Shown: positions 1 to 11,618, counted from the first letter of the stretch. The stretch is DNA of 41,757 nucleotides from Ectobacillus ponti (GCF_024294785.1 NZ_JANCLT010000021.1:1-41757); one strand, 5' to 3'. Numbers and translations: made by a program. Notes: generated by a model from the sequence alone, not told the origin.

Positions 1-33
1 TTCATCCTGAGCCAGGATCAAACTCTCCATAAA
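1..33 (-). rRNA. rrs: 16S rRNA gene, 5' end only (partial)
   Basis: The complement of the first bases reads GGAGAGTTTGATCCTGGCTC, the universal 5' end of bacterial 16S rRNA. The gene runs off the left edge of the window. The mature 5' end is estimated near base 33 by comparison with Bacillus 16S. Bacillus chromosomes carry an rRNA operon directly behind gyrA, transcribed with the replication fork, and this copy sits in that position. Confidence 0.97.
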
Positions 34-122
34 AGTGTTTGTCTAGCTTCAAATAATAAATGTTGACGTTTTGTGTTCTGTTTAGTTTTCAAGGTTCATG
101 TCGCGTATCAGCGACGTACATT

Positions 123-151
123 AATATATCATGTACTGAAGACATCGTCAA
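123..151 (-). promoter_or_regulatory. rRNA operon promoter
   Basis: On the minus strand there is a -35 TTGACG (bases 146-151), a 17-base spacer and a -10 TATATT (bases 123-128). The leader of about 90 nt to the 16S start contains the stretch CTTGAAAACTAAACA that is typical of Bacillus rRNA leaders. An A/T-rich stretch lies just upstream of the -35 and could act as an UP element. The match to a strong sigma-A promoter is seen directly; the assignment to the rRNA operon follows from position. Confidence 0.85.
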
Positions 152-177
152 TACGTTTTCACAAAAAAATATCACAA

Positions 178-217
178 ACAAAAATGGATGGAGCACAGAA
201 TTCCTGTACTCCATCCA
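178..217 (-). terminator. gyrA intrinsic terminator
   Basis: On the minus strand a hairpin with arms TGGATGGAG and CTCCATCCA (bases 185-193 and 209-217), extended by an inner ACAG/CTGT pairing, is followed by a T-rich tail. It lies between the gyrA stop and the rRNA promoter, so it separates the gyrase transcript from the rRNA operon. Confidence 0.85.
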
Positions 218-246
218 CCACTCATATATCGGAGCTGTTGCCCTGA

Positions 247-2709
247 TTATTCTTCGTCCAGTTCGTCTTCGATCTCCACTTCACGTTCCGCTTTCGCCAC
301 TGTTGCAACCTCAGCTTCTTCGCCAAGCTTAATGAGCTTTACACCTTGCGTATTACGGCCCATCTGAGAAATCTGGTCCACAGGAGTCCGGATGAGGATG
401 CCGTTTGCGGTAATCAGCATAATATCTTCTTCACCATTCACAGACTTCACAGCAATGAGCTTGCCGTTCTTATCATTGATATTGCATGTCTTCAGGCCTT
501 TTCCGCCTCTTGTTTGAATGCGGTATTCATCGACAGGTGTACGTTTTCCGTACCCGTTCTTTGTGACAATCAGAACGTCCATGCCTTCCTCTACAATCTC
601 CATGCCGACGACAGTATCATCCCCTTCCAGGGTGATTGCTTTCACGCCTGTCGCACTTCTGCCCATGGAGCGGACATCCTGCTCGTTAAAGCGAATCAGC
701 ATGCCATTGCTGGTGCCCACAATAATATCACGGTCTCCGGTCGTTAGACGGACGGAAATCAGTTCATCTTCCTCCCGCAATGTCAGGGCAATCAGTCCGT
801 TGTTGCGGATATTGCCGAAGGAGGAAAGCGGTGTCCGCTTTGTAATCCCTTGCTTCGTAGCAAAAATCAAGAACGCATCATCTGTGAACTCACGAATCGG
901 GATAATGGCATTAATCCATTCTCCCTTCTCGATTTCCAGCAGGTTGATGATCGGCAGTCCCTTGGCTGTCCGGCTGTACTCAGGGATTTCATACCCTTTG
1001 ATACGGTATACTTTCCCCTTGTTTGTGAAGAATAGGATGTGATCATGTGTCGATGTGGTCAACAAGTGCTCCACAAAATCATCGTCATTTGTCCCCATTC
1101 CCTGTACACCGCGGCCGCCCCGGCGCTGGCTCTTATACGTAGAAGCCGGCAGACGCTTAATATAGCCATTGTGGGTTAACGTGATGACAACATTCTGCTC
1201 TGGAATCAGGTCCTCGTCCTCAATGGATTCGAAGCCGCCCGGCATAATTTCTGTTCTGCGCACATCATTGAAGCGCTCTTTGATTTCCAGCAGCTCAGCC
1301 CGGATGATTTCCAATACCTTTGCTTCATTGGCCAGAATTTCACGCAATTCGGCAATTAGTGCCTGCAATTCACGGTATTCTTCCTCTATTTTCTCGCGCT
1401 CCAAGCCTGTCAAACGCTGCAAACGCATATCAAGAATCGCCTGCGCTTGCTTCTCACTCAAGCCAAAACGCTCCATTAAGCCAGTTCGGGCAGCATCTGT
1501 TGTTCTTGAGCTGCGAATCAGCTGGATTACCTCATCCAGGTGATCCAAGGCGATGCGCAAGCCCTCCAAAATATGCGCTCTTGCTTCTGCCTTCTCCAGC
1601 TCATAAGCTGTACGGCGGCGGATGACAACCTTTTGGTGCTCCAAATAATAATAGAGGCATTGCTTTAGATTCAATACCTTAGGCTCGCCATTCACCAAAG
1701 AAAGCATATTGATGCCAAAGCTTGTCTGCAGGGCCGTCTGCTTATACAGGTTATTCAACAGCACGTTGGCGTTGGCGTCCCGGCGGACCTCCATTACGAT
1801 GCGCATACCAGTTCGGTCTGATTCGTCGCGCAAATCCGTAATGCCCTCAATCTTCTTCTCACGCACAAGCTCAGCAATTCTTTCAATCAGCTTTGCCTTA
1901 TTCACTTGATAGGGAAGCTCTGTCACGATAATGGACTGCTTTCCATTGCCGCGCTCCTCGATTTCAACCTTGGCGCGGACGAGGACACTGCCTCTTCCCG
2001 TTTCGTATGCCCGGCGGATTCCGCTCTTGCCTAAGATTTGGCCGGCTGTCGGAAAATCCGGTCCCTGAATATATTCCATCAGTTCTGAAATTGTAATATC
2101 TGGGTTCTCGCTCAGTGCAAGCACACCGTCAATTACCTCTCCAAGCTGGTGGGGCGGGATGTTCGTGGCCATGCCTACCGCAATGCCTGTAGCTCCGTTC
2201 ACCAGCAGGTTGGGAAATCTGGCTGGCAGGACAATCGGCTCCCGCTCCGAGCCATCATAGTTATCCTGATAATCAATCGTGTTCTTTGTGATATCCCGCA
2301 GCAGCTCCATGGAAATCTTGGACATTCTCGCCTCGGTATAACGCATTGCCGCTGCCGCATCACCATCAACAGAACCGAAGTTGCCATGGCCGTCCACCAG
2401 CATGTACCGCTGGTTGAAATTCTGTGCCATCCGCACCATTGTATCGTATACAGCCGAGTCTCCGTGGGGATGATACTTACCAATTACTTCACCGACAATA
2501 CGGGCTGATTTCTTATGAGGCTTATCTGCAACGATTCCCAAGTCATTCATTGCGTATAGAATTCTTCGATGCACCGGCTTCAATCCATCACGGACATCCG
2601 GCAAAGCGCGTGACACGATAACACTCATTGCATAATCCAGGAATGAGGAACGCATCTCTTGGCTAATATTTATTTCTTGAACGCGGGCTTGTTGTTGATT
2701 ATCAGACAT
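247..2709 (-). CDS. gyrA: DNA gyrase subunit A
   Basis: GyrA is the breakage-reunion subunit of the A2B2 gyrase that introduces negative supercoils ahead of the fork. The 820-residue protein has the usual Bacillus length. The N-terminal winged-helix region holds the catalytic Tyr124 in AMRYTEAR. The quinolone-contact segment [10 protein letters not shown] has Ser85 and Asp89; Ser85 is the usual susceptible residue. The GyrA box QRRGGRG, needed for DNA wrapping, lies at the start of the C-terminal beta-pinwheel. An acidic tail closes the protein. The ATG at 2709 is preferred over an in-frame start 39 bases upstream because AGGAGGTG stands 7 bases before it and the protein then begins like its relatives. 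It follows gyrB with a 77-base gap. Confidence 0.97.
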   Translation of the reverse strand: MSDNQQQARVQEINISQEMRSSFLDYAMSVIVSRALPDVRDGLKPVHRRILYAMNDLGIVADKPHKKSARIVGEVIGKYHPHGDSAVYDTMVRMAQNFNQRYMLVDGHGNFGSVDGDAAAAMRYTEARMSKISMELLRDITKNTIDYQDNYDGSEREPIVLPARFPNLLVNGATGIAVGMATNIPPHQLGEVIDGVLALSENPDITISELMEYIQGPDFPTAGQILGKSGIRRAYETGRGSVLVRAKVEIEERGNGKQSIIVTELPYQVNKAKLIERIAELVREKKIEGITDLRDESDRTGMRIVMEVRRDANANVLLNNLYKQTALQTSFGINMLSLVNGEPKVLNLKQCLYYYLEHQKVVIRRRTAYELEKAEARAHILEGLRIALDHLDEVIQLIRSSRTTDAARTGLMERFGLSEKQAQAILDMRLQRLTGLEREKIEEEYRELQALIAELREILANEAKVLEIIRAELLEIKERFNDVRRTEIMPGGFESIEDEDLIPEQNVVITLTHNGYIKRLPASTYKSQRRGGRGVQGMGTNDDDFVEHLLTTSTHDHILFFTNKGKVYRIKGYEIPEYSRTAKGLPIINLLEIEKGEWINAIIPIREFTDDAFLIFATKQGITKRTPLSSFGNIRNNGLIALTLREEDELISVRLTTGDRDIIVGTSNGMLIRFNEQDVRSMGRSATGVKAITLEGDDTVVGMEIVEEGMDVLIVTKNGYGKRTPVDEYRIQTRGGKGLKTCNINDKNGKLIAVKSVNGEEDIMLITANGILIRTPVDQISQMGRNTQGVKLIKLGEEAEVATVAKAEREVEIEDELDEE

Positions 2710-2757
2710 CAACCAGCACCTCCTCTTACATTTCAAAGCACCTATCATCTATACATA

Positions 2758-2785
2758 GATGACAGGAATATTCATTCCTGCCATC
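2758..2785 (-). other. Hairpin between gyrB and gyrA
   Basis: GATGACAGGAAT (2758-2769) and ATTCCTGCCATC (2774-2785) pair with a 4-base loop and one mismatch. The hairpin starts one base beyond the gyrB stop codon. There is no T tract after it on the minus strand, so it is more likely an mRNA-stabilising or processing element than a terminator. The role is inferred. Confidence 0.5.
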
Positions 2786-2786
2786 C

Positions 2787-4715
<1,929 letters not shown>

Positions 4716-4757
4716 TCACTTCACCTACTTTTCCATTTAATCAGGCTGACATGTCTG

Positions 4758-5867
4758 TTAATATGACGCTGTACCGCTTGTCACCCGGATTGTGCTTGCT
4801 TCCTTAAGTGTATCGTGTTCGATCCCCTCTACACTGGTTGTCGTCACAAAGGTCTGCACCTTTCCCTGGATGGTATTCAACAGGTGGGACTGCCGGTAAT
4901 CATCCAACTCCGACAAGACATCATCCAACAATAGAATTGGATATTCCTGCACCTCTGCATGAATCAATTCAATTTCTGCTAGTTTAAGGGAAAGTGCGGT
5001 TGTTCGCTGTTGTCCTTGGGATCCAAAGACTTGAACGTTTTTATCATTAACGAAGAATTGCAGATCGTCTCGATGAGGACCAAGTAAAGTAGTGCCGCGG
5101 AAAATCTCCCGCTGCTTAATAGATTGAAAATTTTCATAGTATACTTCTTTCATTTTCGACAAATCCGTGGATTCTGATACATCTATACTTGGTTTATATA
5201 CGATTCTCAGATCCTCCAGCCCTCTGCTGATGCCTGAGTGAATGGGAGCTGCCCACTCCTGAAGCAGCTGCAGGAATTCAAAGCGCTTTTGCAGAATCTT
5301 TACACCATGCTCGATCAGCTGAATGGTAAACACATCGAGCATCGTTTCATCCTTTTTATTGCCCTGCATAGATTTCAACAAATGGTTGCGTTGCACCAAA
5401 ATCTTTTGATACTGGCTCAGTTCATACAGATAGACGGGGGCAATCTGCCCAAGCTCCATATCAAGAAACCTTCGTCTTACCTGAGGGCTTCCCTTCACCA
5501 GATTCAGGTCCTCCGGAGCAAACATGACAACATTCATCTCTCCCACGTATTGGCTCAGCCTCTGTTGCTCCAAATGGTTCAGCTTTGCCTTTTTGCCCTT
5601 TTTGGAAAGCAATAATTCCATGGAAAGAGCCCCGTGCCTTTTTTGAATGCTCCCTTTTATTTTACCATACTCTGCGTCCCAGCGGATGAGTTCCCGATCA
5701 TTTGCTGTACGATGAGATTTGGCCATGGCCAGAACATAAATCGATTCCATCAGATTAGTCTTGCCTTGGGCGTTCTCGCCGATAATTACATTGACCTTAT
5801 CCTCAAACTTTAAATGCAATGCCGCATAGTTGCGGTAATTCTGCAGCGATAATTCTTGAATATACAA
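4758..5867 (-). CDS. recF: DNA replication and repair protein RecF
   Basis: RecF is an SMC/ABC-like ATPase that, with RecO and RecR, loads RecA at gaps of stalled forks. In the 369 residues the Walker A is GENAQGKTN (30-38). The ABC signature region is the [17 protein letters not shown] segment and the Walker B is [12 protein letters not shown]. The start codon is TTG at 5867, placed 5 bases after GGGAGGT. No other start fits the conserved N-terminus [14 protein letters not shown]. The ribosome site begins directly after the yaaA stop codon, so the two genes are probably translationally coupled. Confidence 0.96.
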   Translation of the reverse strand: MYIQELSLQNYRNYAALHLKFEDKVNVIIGENAQGKTNLMESIYVLAMAKSHRTANDRELIRWDAEYGKIKGSIQKRHGALSMELLLSKKGKKAKLNHLEQQRLSQYVGEMNVVMFAPEDLNLVKGSPQVRRRFLDMELGQIAPVYLYELSQYQKILVQRNHLLKSMQGNKKDETMLDVFTIQLIEHGVKILQKRFEFLQLLQEWAAPIHSGISRGLEDLRIVYKPSIDVSESTDLSKMKEVYYENFQSIKQREIFRGTTLLGPHRDDLQFFVNDKNVQVFGSQGQQRTTALSLKLAEIELIHAEVQEYPILLLDDVLSELDDYRQSHLLNTIQGKVQTFVTTTSVEGIEHDTLKEASTIRVTSGTASY

Positions 5868-5879
5868 GGGGGACCTCCC

Positions 5880-6095
5880 TTACTGTGCAAGCACTTGGAA
5901 TAAACCAACACCAGGGATTTCTACCTGGTCTCCCGGGACAAGCTTCTTCCCTCTGCGGTTCTCTGCCTCACCGTTCACAAACACTTCATTCTCTTGCAGA
6001 AACCATTTTGCAGCACCGCCTGTCGGAATGATATCAGCAGCCTTTAAAAATTGTCCCAATGTGATGTATTCTGTCGAAATAAAAACCTTTTTCAT
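5880..6095 (-). CDS. yaaA: S4-domain RNA-binding protein YaaA
   Basis: This 71-residue protein is an S4-like RNA-binding domain, seen from the pattern ITLGQFLKAADIIPTGGAAKWFLQENEVFVNGE followed by the basic RRGKKLVPGD turn. The family sits between dnaN and recF in Bacillus. B. subtilis YaaA has been linked to ribosome assembly, but that function is known only from relatives. The ribosome-binding site is weak. A TACAAT -10 on the minus strand (bases 6133-6138) with no clear -35 could give a separate promoter behind the dnaN terminator. Confidence 0.9.
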   Translation of the reverse strand: MKKVFISTEYITLGQFLKAADIIPTGGAAKWFLQENEVFVNGEAENRRGKKLVPGDQVEIPGVGLFQVLAQ

Positions 6096-6172
6096 AGCAC
6101 GTCGCTCACTTTCTAAAAGTGTTCATTCTTTCATTGTACTAAATAATCCGCCATTCGAAAAGAAAACAGCTG

Positions 6173-6204
6173 AAAAAGCTGCCAGCATACGCCAACAGCT
6201 TTTT
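6173..6204 (-). terminator. dnaN intrinsic terminator
   Basis: On the minus strand AAAAAGCTG (complement of 6196-6204) pairs with CAGCTTTTT (complement of 6173-6181). The T's form the end of the stem. It starts four bases beyond the dnaN stop codon, before yaaA. Confidence 0.7.
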
Positions 6205-6207
6205 CTT

Positions 6208-7353
6208 TTAGTATGTGCGAACCGGCAAAATCAATTGCACGATTGTATCATCATTTCCTGTGCGGATCAGGAACGGTCTCATGGCTCCCGTAAAGCTGAT
6301 TTTGATCTCCGTGCTGTCCAGCGCCTTCAATGCGTCCATCATATACTTGGCGCTGAAGGATATTTTCAATTCCTCGCCTTCGATCTGCTCGCATTGCACT
6401 TCTTCCACCACTTTCCCGATTTCAGGAGAATTTGATGAAATTTCAATCATGTCGCTGTCCAACGTAGAGAATTTCACCACATTATTGCGGCCGTCCCTGG
6501 CCAGAAGGGACGCACGGTCAATGGCCTGCAGCAGTTCCTTCGTGTTTACGAAGATATCTGTTTTGCTCTCATTCGGGATCAGTCTGGATGTGTCCGGATA
6601 GTTGCCCTCCAGCAAACGCGAGAAGAACAGAATATGCTTTGTGCGGAACAGCACTTGGTTCTCCGTTACGACAATATCAACCATCTCTTCTGACTCATCC
6701 AGCAGCTTACTGAGTTCTGTCAAGCTCTTGCCTGGAATCACGACATTCGCTCTAAAGTCCTCCGGAATATTTCTGCCTTCCACCCTGGCCTTGCGCAATG
6801 CCAGCCTGTGGCTATCTGTAGCAATGCAAACCAGTTCGCTGTTATATACCTTCCAGTTTACACCTGTCAAGATTGGTCTTGTCTCAGATGTGGATACCGC
6901 AAAGACAGTCTGACGGATCATGTGCTTAAGAAGGTCGCCAGGAATGTGGAACACATGATGCTCCTCCAGCTGAGGCAGATGCGGATATTCCTCCGGATCC
7001 AAGCCGTTCAGGTTTACTTCGGATTTCCCGGACTTGATTCTGGTCATGAAATGGCTGCCCACTTCAAGTTCTACCTGCTCCTTCGGCAGCTTCTTTACAA
7101 TTTCACTGAAATACTTTGCCTGCAGCACTACACTGCCAGCCTGTAATACTTCTGCAATTTCCTTGCCATTCTCCTCAATCGGGATAAACGATTCAATAGA
7201 AATATCCGAGTCGCTGCCTGTCAGTGTTACGCCACTTTCATCAGCTACAAGCTTAATCCCTGTCAAAATTGGAATCGTAGTCCGCGATGAAACAGCCTTC
7301 ATAACATCTTGCACGCCTCTGACTAAATAATCCTTTTGGATGCGAAAGTGCAT
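6208..7353 (-). CDS. dnaN: DNA polymerase III beta subunit (sliding clamp)
   Basis: DnaN forms the ring-shaped homodimeric clamp that tethers polymerase to DNA. The 381-residue protein starts MHFRIQKDYLVRGVQDVMKAVS and ends in the conserved LILPVRTY, which helps form the partner-binding pocket. The three clamp folds cover about 1-120, 128-245 and 247-381. The ATG at 7353 has AGGAGGT 7 bases upstream. The upstream gap to dnaA carries the unwinding half of oriC and a hairpin that may limit read-through from dnaA. Confidence 0.97.
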   Translation of the reverse strand: MHFRIQKDYLVRGVQDVMKAVSSRTTIPILTGIKLVADESGVTLTGSDSDISIESFIPIEENGKEIAEVLQAGSVVLQAKYFSEIVKKLPKEQVELEVGSHFMTRIKSGKSEVNLNGLDPEEYPHLPQLEEHHVFHIPGDLLKHMIRQTVFAVSTSETRPILTGVNWKVYNSELVCIATDSHRLALRKARVEGRNIPEDFRANVVIPGKSLTELSKLLDESEEMVDIVVTENQVLFRTKHILFFSRLLEGNYPDTSRLIPNESKTDIFVNTKELLQAIDRASLLARDGRNNVVKFSTLDSDMIEISSNSPEIGKVVEEVQCEQIEGEELKISFSAKYMMDALKALDSTEIKISFTGAMRPFLIRTGNDDTIVQLILPVRTY

Positions 7354-7380
7354 AAAAGAAACCTCCTGATTAGGAATAAA

Positions 7381-7446
7381 ATTGTTTATTTATTAATAAG
7401 AAAAAAATAGTAGTAATAGTAGTAGGGCCTGTGAATATGTGGATAA
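7381..7446 (+). other. oriC unwinding element: AT-rich DUE, DnaA-trios, DnaA boxes
   Basis: Reading the plus strand there is an AT-rich stretch (7381-7407) and then six trinucleotides TAG TAG TAA TAG TAG TAG (7408-7425). A short GC block GGCC (7426-7429) follows. Then come two abutting DnaA boxes in the same orientation: TGTGAATAT (7430-7438) and the perfect TGTGGATAA (7438-7446). This order of DUE, DnaA-trio, GC cluster and paired boxes is the basal unwinding system described in B. subtilis. There DnaA extends from the boxes onto the single strand that carries the trios. All elements are seen directly. Confidence 0.9.
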
Positions 7447-7462
7447 GTCCGATTTCATAAGG

Positions 7463-7494
7463 TAAAACAGCCTATCAACATGTGGATAGGCTGT
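7463..7494 (-). terminator. Hairpin behind dnaA with an embedded DnaA box
   Basis: ACAGCCTATC (7467-7476) and GATAGGCTGT (7485-7494) form a perfect 10-bp stem with an 8-base loop. On the minus strand it is followed by TTTT, so it looks like a weak intrinsic terminator of dnaA. The loop and right arm contain TGTGGATAG (7481-7489), a one-mismatch DnaA box. Another box, TTATTCACA (7512-7520), lies nearer dnaA in the opposite orientation. Confidence 0.65.
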
Positions 7495-7528
7495 GTGTAA
7501 ATCCCCTGAAGTTATTCACATAATCCCG

Positions 7529-8875
7529 TTAGCTTTTTAAAACAGAATGAATTTCGTCCAGCTGCTTCTGCAGCTGCGTATCTGTCTTCAATAGCTGTGA
7601 AATCTTCTCGTGGGCATGGATGACTGTTGTGTGGTCCCGTCCGCCGAATTCTTCCCCGATCTTCGGCAGTGAGGAATCCGTAAGCTCACGCGACAGGTAC
7701 ATGGCAATTTGCCGCGGAAATGCGACGGACTTGGTCCGCTTTTTTGCCTTGAAGTCCTCCAGCTTAATCTGGAACACTTGGCCGACCGCCTTTTGGATAT
7801 CATAAATAGAAATGATGCGGGGCTTGGAGTTCGGAATGATGTCCCGCAGCGCCTCTGCAGCCAGGTCTGCATTGATATCCTTGTTAATCAGAGAGGAATA
7901 GGCCACAACCCGGATGAGTGCCCCCTCCAGCTCACGGATGTTCGAATCGATTTGGTTCGCGATATAAAGCATGACTTCATTTGGAATATCAAGACCTTCA
8001 GCCTTCGCTTTCTTGCGCAAGATGGCAATTCGCGTCTCCAGATCCGGCGGCGTGATGTCTGTGATCAGGCCCCATTCAAAGCGGGAGCGCAAACGGTCCT
8101 CCAGAGTCGGAATTTCCTTGGGCGGACGGTCACTGGAGATGACAATCTGCTTGCTTTCTTCATGAAGGGCATTGAAGGTATGGAAGAATTCCTCTTGCGT
8201 TTGTTCTTTCCCCGCCAAAAATTGAATATCGTCTATAAGAAGCACGTCCACGTTCCGGTACTTGTTGCGGAAATCAACAGCCTTGTTGTCCCGGATGGAG
8301 TTAATGAATTCATTTGTAAATTTTTCAGAAGACAGGTATACAACCTTCGCATTCGGGTTATGTTCAATTACATAATGTCCGATTGCATGCATAAGGTGTG
8401 TCTTTCCCAGACCGACGCCTCCATAAATAAAAAGAGGGTTATATGCCTTTGCGGGCGCTTCGGCCACCGCCAGTGACGCTGCATGGGCAAAACGGTTTCC
8501 TGATCCGATTACAAAGGTGTCGAATGTATACTTGGGATTCAACATGCTTTGAGGGATGTGATTTGGCTCATCATGCATCATTCTCTTCTTCTGTGCGGGA
8601 GTATATTCAAGCTCTTCCTCCTGCTGGCTTTGAGGAATAATAAAGCGGATATCCAGCTCCTCGCCTGTAATTTGATATACAGTTTCCGAAATCAAATTTG
8701 AGTAATGAGATTCCAGCCAGTCGCGGGCAAACTCGTTAGGAGCAGTAATCGTAAGTACATGCTTCTTTAATGAATATGCTTTCGTTGACTTCAGCCATGT
8801 CTCAAAGCTGGGCTTGCTTACCTTCTTCTCAAGGTCCTTTAAGGCTCTATTCCATAAATCGGCTATATTCTCCAA
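7529..8875 (-). CDS. dnaA: Chromosomal replication initiator DnaA
   Basis: DnaA binds the DnaA boxes on both sides of its own gene, opens the DUE and loads the helicase. The 448 residues contain domain I (about 1-80, with the FETWLKST patch). A short variable domain II follows. The AAA+ domain III has Walker [10 protein letters not shown] (152-160), Walker [11 protein letters not shown] and the arginine-finger region [10 protein letters not shown]. Domain IV carries the DnaA signature [15 protein letters not shown]. The start is TTG at 8875, 6 bases after AAAGGAGGG, and matches the family N-terminus MENIADLW. The flanking boxes suggest autoregulation. Confidence 0.98.
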   Translation of the reverse strand: MENIADLWNRALKDLEKKVSKPSFETWLKSTKAYSLKKHVLTITAPNEFARDWLESHYSNLISETVYQITGEELDIRFIIPQSQQEEELEYTPAQKKRMMHDEPNHIPQSMLNPKYTFDTFVIGSGNRFAHAASLAVAEAPAKAYNPLFIYGGVGLGKTHLMHAIGHYVIEHNPNAKVVYLSSEKFTNEFINSIRDNKAVDFRNKYRNVDVLLIDDIQFLAGKEQTQEEFFHTFNALHEESKQIVISSDRPPKEIPTLEDRLRSRFEWGLITDITPPDLETRIAILRKKAKAEGLDIPNEVMLYIANQIDSNIRELEGALIRVVAYSSLINKDINADLAAEALRDIIPNSKPRIISIYDIQKAVGQVFQIKLEDFKAKKRTKSVAFPRQIAMYLSRELTDSSLPKIGEEFGGRDHTTVIHAHEKISQLLKTDTQLQKQLDEIHSVLKS

Positions 8876-9519
8876 CGCAGTCCCTCCTTTTTCGCCAAAA
8901 TACAGCTGTTCAACCTTTGTACAACCGACAAAATCCGCTGCATGTATATTTATTCAAAACATTTGCTTTCCAGTTAAATGTGCTATAATGGCAATACCGA
9001 ATTGTCTACAGAATCTGCAGCTTGTGGACAAGTACATATCAACATGTGAAAACAAACTGTCCACAGGTTATGCACAATTTGTGGATAACCCATTCTGCAG
9101 GACGAGTTATTCAAGGGTGAAAACAAAAATATAATAACAAATAAACATAGCAATAGCAATGAGTTTTATAAGGTTATCCACAAAATCAACCTGTAGTGGA
9201 ATAAACTTGTCCACAACACGAGATAATGTGTAAAAGTAGTGGGGCTTGCTGTGGATATATTTTTCGGCACCTTTTTATTATCCACAACAGAGGACGGTTT
9301 TGATCTAGAGTCCTGTGGGTAAAATGGAGATGGGGCAGTTGCATAGGATTGGATGTCTTATCTTATAGAAGGAAGAGCTGCAGTAGTACAACATGTAGAT
9401 CAGCAGGCTGGAAGATGGTATAAAAATGAAAATTTCAAGAAGCATTGACATTTTCCACACTAATTAACTATAATTTATAAGACTGTCTGAACAGTTAGTC
9501 CTCAGGGAGGTGTCATAAA
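8876..9519. other. oriC upstream half: DnaA-box array between dnaA and rpmH
   Basis: This 644-base gap has no gene. Perfect DnaA boxes are at 9080-9088, 9174-9182 and 9278-9286. One-mismatch boxes are at 9023-9031, 9068-9076, 9207-9215, 9250-9258, 9314-9322 and 9451-9459, and a two-mismatch box at 9057-9065. They are in both orientations. An AT-rich block (9119-9150) separates two groups, much as incA and incB are arranged in B. subtilis. The dnaA promoter should lie at the left end. A minus-strand TG-C-CATTAT (8985-8993) is a possible extended -10, but I see no convincing -35. Confidence 0.9.
9445..9474 (+). promoter_or_regulatory. rpmH operon promoter with DnaA box in the spacer
   Basis: TTGACA (9445-9450) and TATAAT (9469-9474) are both consensus, with an 18-base spacer. 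The spacer begins with TTTTCCACA (9451-9459), a one-mismatch DnaA box. DnaA bound there would block polymerase. That effect is inferred. Confidence 0.85.
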
Positions 9520-9654
9520 ATGAAACGTACTTACCAACCAAATAAACGTAAGCGCAGCAAAGTACATGGTTTCCGCAGCCGCATGAGCACAAAGAACGGC
9601 CGTAAAGTTCTTGCCGCTCGTCGTCGTAAGGGAAGAAAAGTATTATCTGCGTAG
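9520..9654 (+). CDS. rpmH: 50S ribosomal protein L34
   Basis: The 44-residue, very basic protein reads [18 protein letters not shown] at its start and ends [11 protein letters not shown], the invariant L34 pattern. L34 is a small protein of the large ribosomal subunit. The ATG at 9520 follows GGAGGTG by 7 bases. It is the first gene to the right of oriC and is followed by an internal terminator and then rnpA, the order found in nearly all bacteria. Confidence 0.98.
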   Translation: MKRTYQPNKRKRSKVHGFRSRMSTKNGRKVLAARRRKGRKVLSA

Positions 9655-9682
9655 ACCACTGATCGTTCAGTGGTCTTTTTTC
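9654..9682 (+). terminator. Terminator/attenuator between rpmH and rnpA
   Basis: GACCACTGA and TCAGTGGTC pair with a 4-base loop (9654-9676) and a run of six T's follows. Since rnpA begins only 49 bases later and I see no new promoter, it probably reduces rather than ends transcription. That would fit the much higher need for L34 than for RNase P protein. Confidence 0.8.
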
Positions 9683-9730
9683 TAGCAGTACGAAGCTTCC
9701 ACTGGCGAGACACAGGAGTGTTTAAGGGAT

Positions 9731-10084
9731 ATGAAGAAAAAAAACCGTGTAAAAAAGAATGATGAGTTTCAAGCTGTGTTCCAGCGGGGGAAATCACAGG
9801 CAAATCGTCAGTTTGTCTTGTATCAGCTCGATAAACCGGAGCAAACGCATTTTCGAATTGGGCTGTCTGTAAGCAAGAAGGTCGGCAATGCGGTGGTAAG
9901 AAACCGAATCAAGCGGATGATCCGCCAAGTATTCACGGAATTGAAAGATGAGATAGATTCTGGAAAAGATTTTGTTATAATAGCTAGGAAGCCATGTGCA
10001 GAAATGGATTACGAGCAAATTAAGCAAAGCCTGCTTCATGTATTACAGCGGTCTGGCATTAAGGTAAGAAGAGACCGGAGCTGA
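9731..10084 (+). CDS. rnpA: Ribonuclease P protein component
   Basis: RnpA is the protein cofactor of RNase P, which trims the 5' leaders of tRNA precursors. The 117-residue basic protein has the N-terminal [19 protein letters not shown], the central cleft-forming segment [21 protein letters not shown] with the RNR motif, and the later FVIIARK strand. The ATG at 9731 lies a little behind a GGAGTG element. It follows rpmH and precedes yidC, as in other Firmicutes. Confidence 0.96.
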   Translation: MKKKNRVKKNDEFQAVFQRGKSQANRQFVLYQLDKPEQTHFRIGLSVSKKVGNAVVRNRIKRMIRQVFTELKDEIDSGKDFVIIARKPCAEMDYEQIKQSLLHVLQRSGIKVRRDRS

Positions 10085-10123
10085 AGCAGGCTTTGGTTAC
10101 ATAATTAAAGGAGGAAAAGGGCC

Positions 10124-10900
10124 GTGAAGAAGAAATTAGGCTTATTGGTGCTGCTGACTGTGCTGGTATCCGTAATCAGCGGATGTAATCAGGTCAACCA
10201 GCCCATTACGGCAGAAAGCACAGGGGTATGGAATCAATACTTCGTCTATCCGCTTTCCTGGCTGATCACTGCTGTTGCAAGAACGTTTGGCAACGATTTT
10301 GGACTTGCCATCATTGTTGTTACACTTATTATCCGCTGTGCCTTGCTGCCATTGATGGTCAAGCAGACAAAGAGCACGAAGGCAATGCAGGGGCTGCAGC
10401 CGGAAATGGCAAAGCTGCGTGAGAAATACAGCTCCAAGGATCAGGCGACACAGCAGAAGCTGCAGCAGGAGATGATGCAGCTGTACCAGCAGCATGGTGT
10501 AAATCCGCTTGCAGGCTGCTTGCCGATCTTCATTCAAATGCCGATTCTGATTGCGTTTTACCATGCCATTATGCGTACTGCCGAGATCAAACAGCACAGC
10601 TTCCTTTGGTTTGACCTGGGCGTACATGATCCATATTACATCCTGCCGGTTGTAGCGGGGATCACAACCTTTATTCAGCAAAAGCTGTCCATGACAGGCG
10701 GCGCAATGGAAGGCCCGCAGGCAGCGCAGATGAAAATGATGCTTTGGCTGATGCCGATTATGATTGTAGTATTTGCCGTGAACTTCCCGGCAGCCCTGTC
10801 TCTGTACTGGGTGGTCGGAAATATCTTCAGCATTGGGCAGACTTACTTCATTAAAGGTCCGGACATTAAGGCGGCCAAGGCAGGGGGCGCAGCAAAGTGA
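10124..10900 (+). CDS. yidC: Membrane protein insertase YidC (SpoIIIJ type)
   Basis: YidC/Oxa1-family insertase. The 258-residue protein has a lipoprotein signal peptide with the lipobox VISGC, so Cys21 is the predicted lipidated residue. Five membrane segments follow. The conserved groove arginine is Arg71 in [11 protein letters not shown] cytoplasmic hairpin rich in Gln and Lys (about 85-125) precedes the [15 protein letters not shown] segment. The start is GTG at 10124 after AAAGGAGG. It overlaps jag by 4 bases. In B. subtilis this locus (spoIIIJ) is also needed for forespore SpoIIIA assembly; here that is inferred from position and partner. Confidence 0.96.
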   Translation: MKKKLGLLVLLTVLVSVISGCNQVNQPITAESTGVWNQYFVYPLSWLITAVARTFGNDFGLAIIVVTLIIRCALLPLMVKQTKSTKAMQGLQPEMAKLREKYSSKDQATQQKLQQEMMQLYQQHGVNPLAGCLPIFIQMPILIAFYHAIMRTAEIKQHSFLWFDLGVHDPYYILPVVAGITTFIQQKLSMTGGAMEGPQAAQMKMMLWLMPIMIVVFAVNFPAALSLYWVVGNIFSIGQTYFIKGPDIKAAKAGGAAK

Positions 10901-11613
10901 CCAGCGAAATTACTGCTAAAGGACAAACTGTCGATGAAGCGGTACAATCAGCGTTGCAGCAGCTGGGGGCAGTTCGGGAACAGGTGGACATTCAAGTCCT
11001 GGATCAGGGAAAGAAAGGCTTCCTGGGCTTGTTCGGTGCCCGTCCTGCTGTTGTAAAGGTTGCTCTGAAGGGTCAACAAGAAGAAAAAGAGGAACAACAA
11101 GAGTCTCTGCGTGAGGCTGAAGCAATAGTGGAAGAGCCTGCGGCGCAAGCGGAGATGCCCATGAAGGCAGATCCGGTTGAGGAGGCAAAATTATATCTGG
11201 AGGCTGTCATCCGCGAGATGGGGGTTGCTGCACAGGTAGAAACGCATGTAAAGGGGCGGGATATCACCTTTACCCTTGCAGGCGAGCAGGTAGCCTTGCT
11301 GATCGGAAAACGGGGAAGCACCTTGAATTCCTTGCAGTACTTGGCACAGCTTGTGGCCAATCGGCATACGAAAAGCTACATCAATGTGACTGTAGATGCA
11401 GAGAATTATCGGGAGAAGCGCAGGGGAACACTGGAGTCCCTGGCGCATCGGCTGGCCAAGCAGGCGGCGAATACCCGAAGGAAGGTTGTGCTGGAGCCAA
11501 TGCCTTCCTTTGAGCGAAAGGTGATTCACCAGGCGCTGTCTCATCATCCTTATGTGAAGACAGGCTCAGAAGGAGCCGAACCGCATCGGCACGTGGTAAT
11601 TTTTCCGAGATAA
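10897..11613 (+). CDS. jag: RNA-binding protein Jag (KhpB/EloR)
   Basis: The 238-residue protein has the Jag N-terminal domain (about 1-50, with the motif [17 protein letters not shown]). An acidic, Glu/Gln-rich linker covers about 55-95. A KH domain (about 100-160, [17 protein letters not shown]) and an R3H domain (about 170-235, with RRVVLEPM-like and HxAL segments) follow. It is an RNA-binding protein that works with KhpA and, in streptococci, in cell elongation. GTG at 10897 overlaps the yidC stop in a GTGA junction, so translation is coupled. Confidence 0.95.
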   Translation: MTSEITAKGQTVDEAVQSALQQLGAVREQVDIQVLDQGKKGFLGLFGARPAVVKVALKGQQEEKEEQQESLREAEAIVEEPAAQAEMPMKADPVEEAKLYLEAVIREMGVAAQVETHVKGRDITFTLAGEQVALLIGKRGSTLNSLQYLAQLVANRHTKSYINVTVDAENYREKRRGTLESLAHRLAKQAANTRRKVVLEPMPSFERKVIHQALSHHPYVKTGSEGAEPHRHVVIFPR

Positions 11614-11618
11614 GAATG

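Noticed and set aside
7709-8476. A 255-codon open frame antisense to dnaA
   Set aside because: It is a shadow of dnaA codons with no ribosome site or family resemblance.
8927-8935. A Spo0A-box-like TTTGTCGG on the minus strand near the dnaA start
   Set aside because: Only 7 of 9 bases match and there is no second box, so I do not claim Spo0A control of this origin.
8963-8989. Plus-strand TTGCTT and TATAAT upstream of dnaA
   Set aside because: The spacer is only 15 bases and nothing on the plus strand starts there before rpmH, which has its own consensus promoter.
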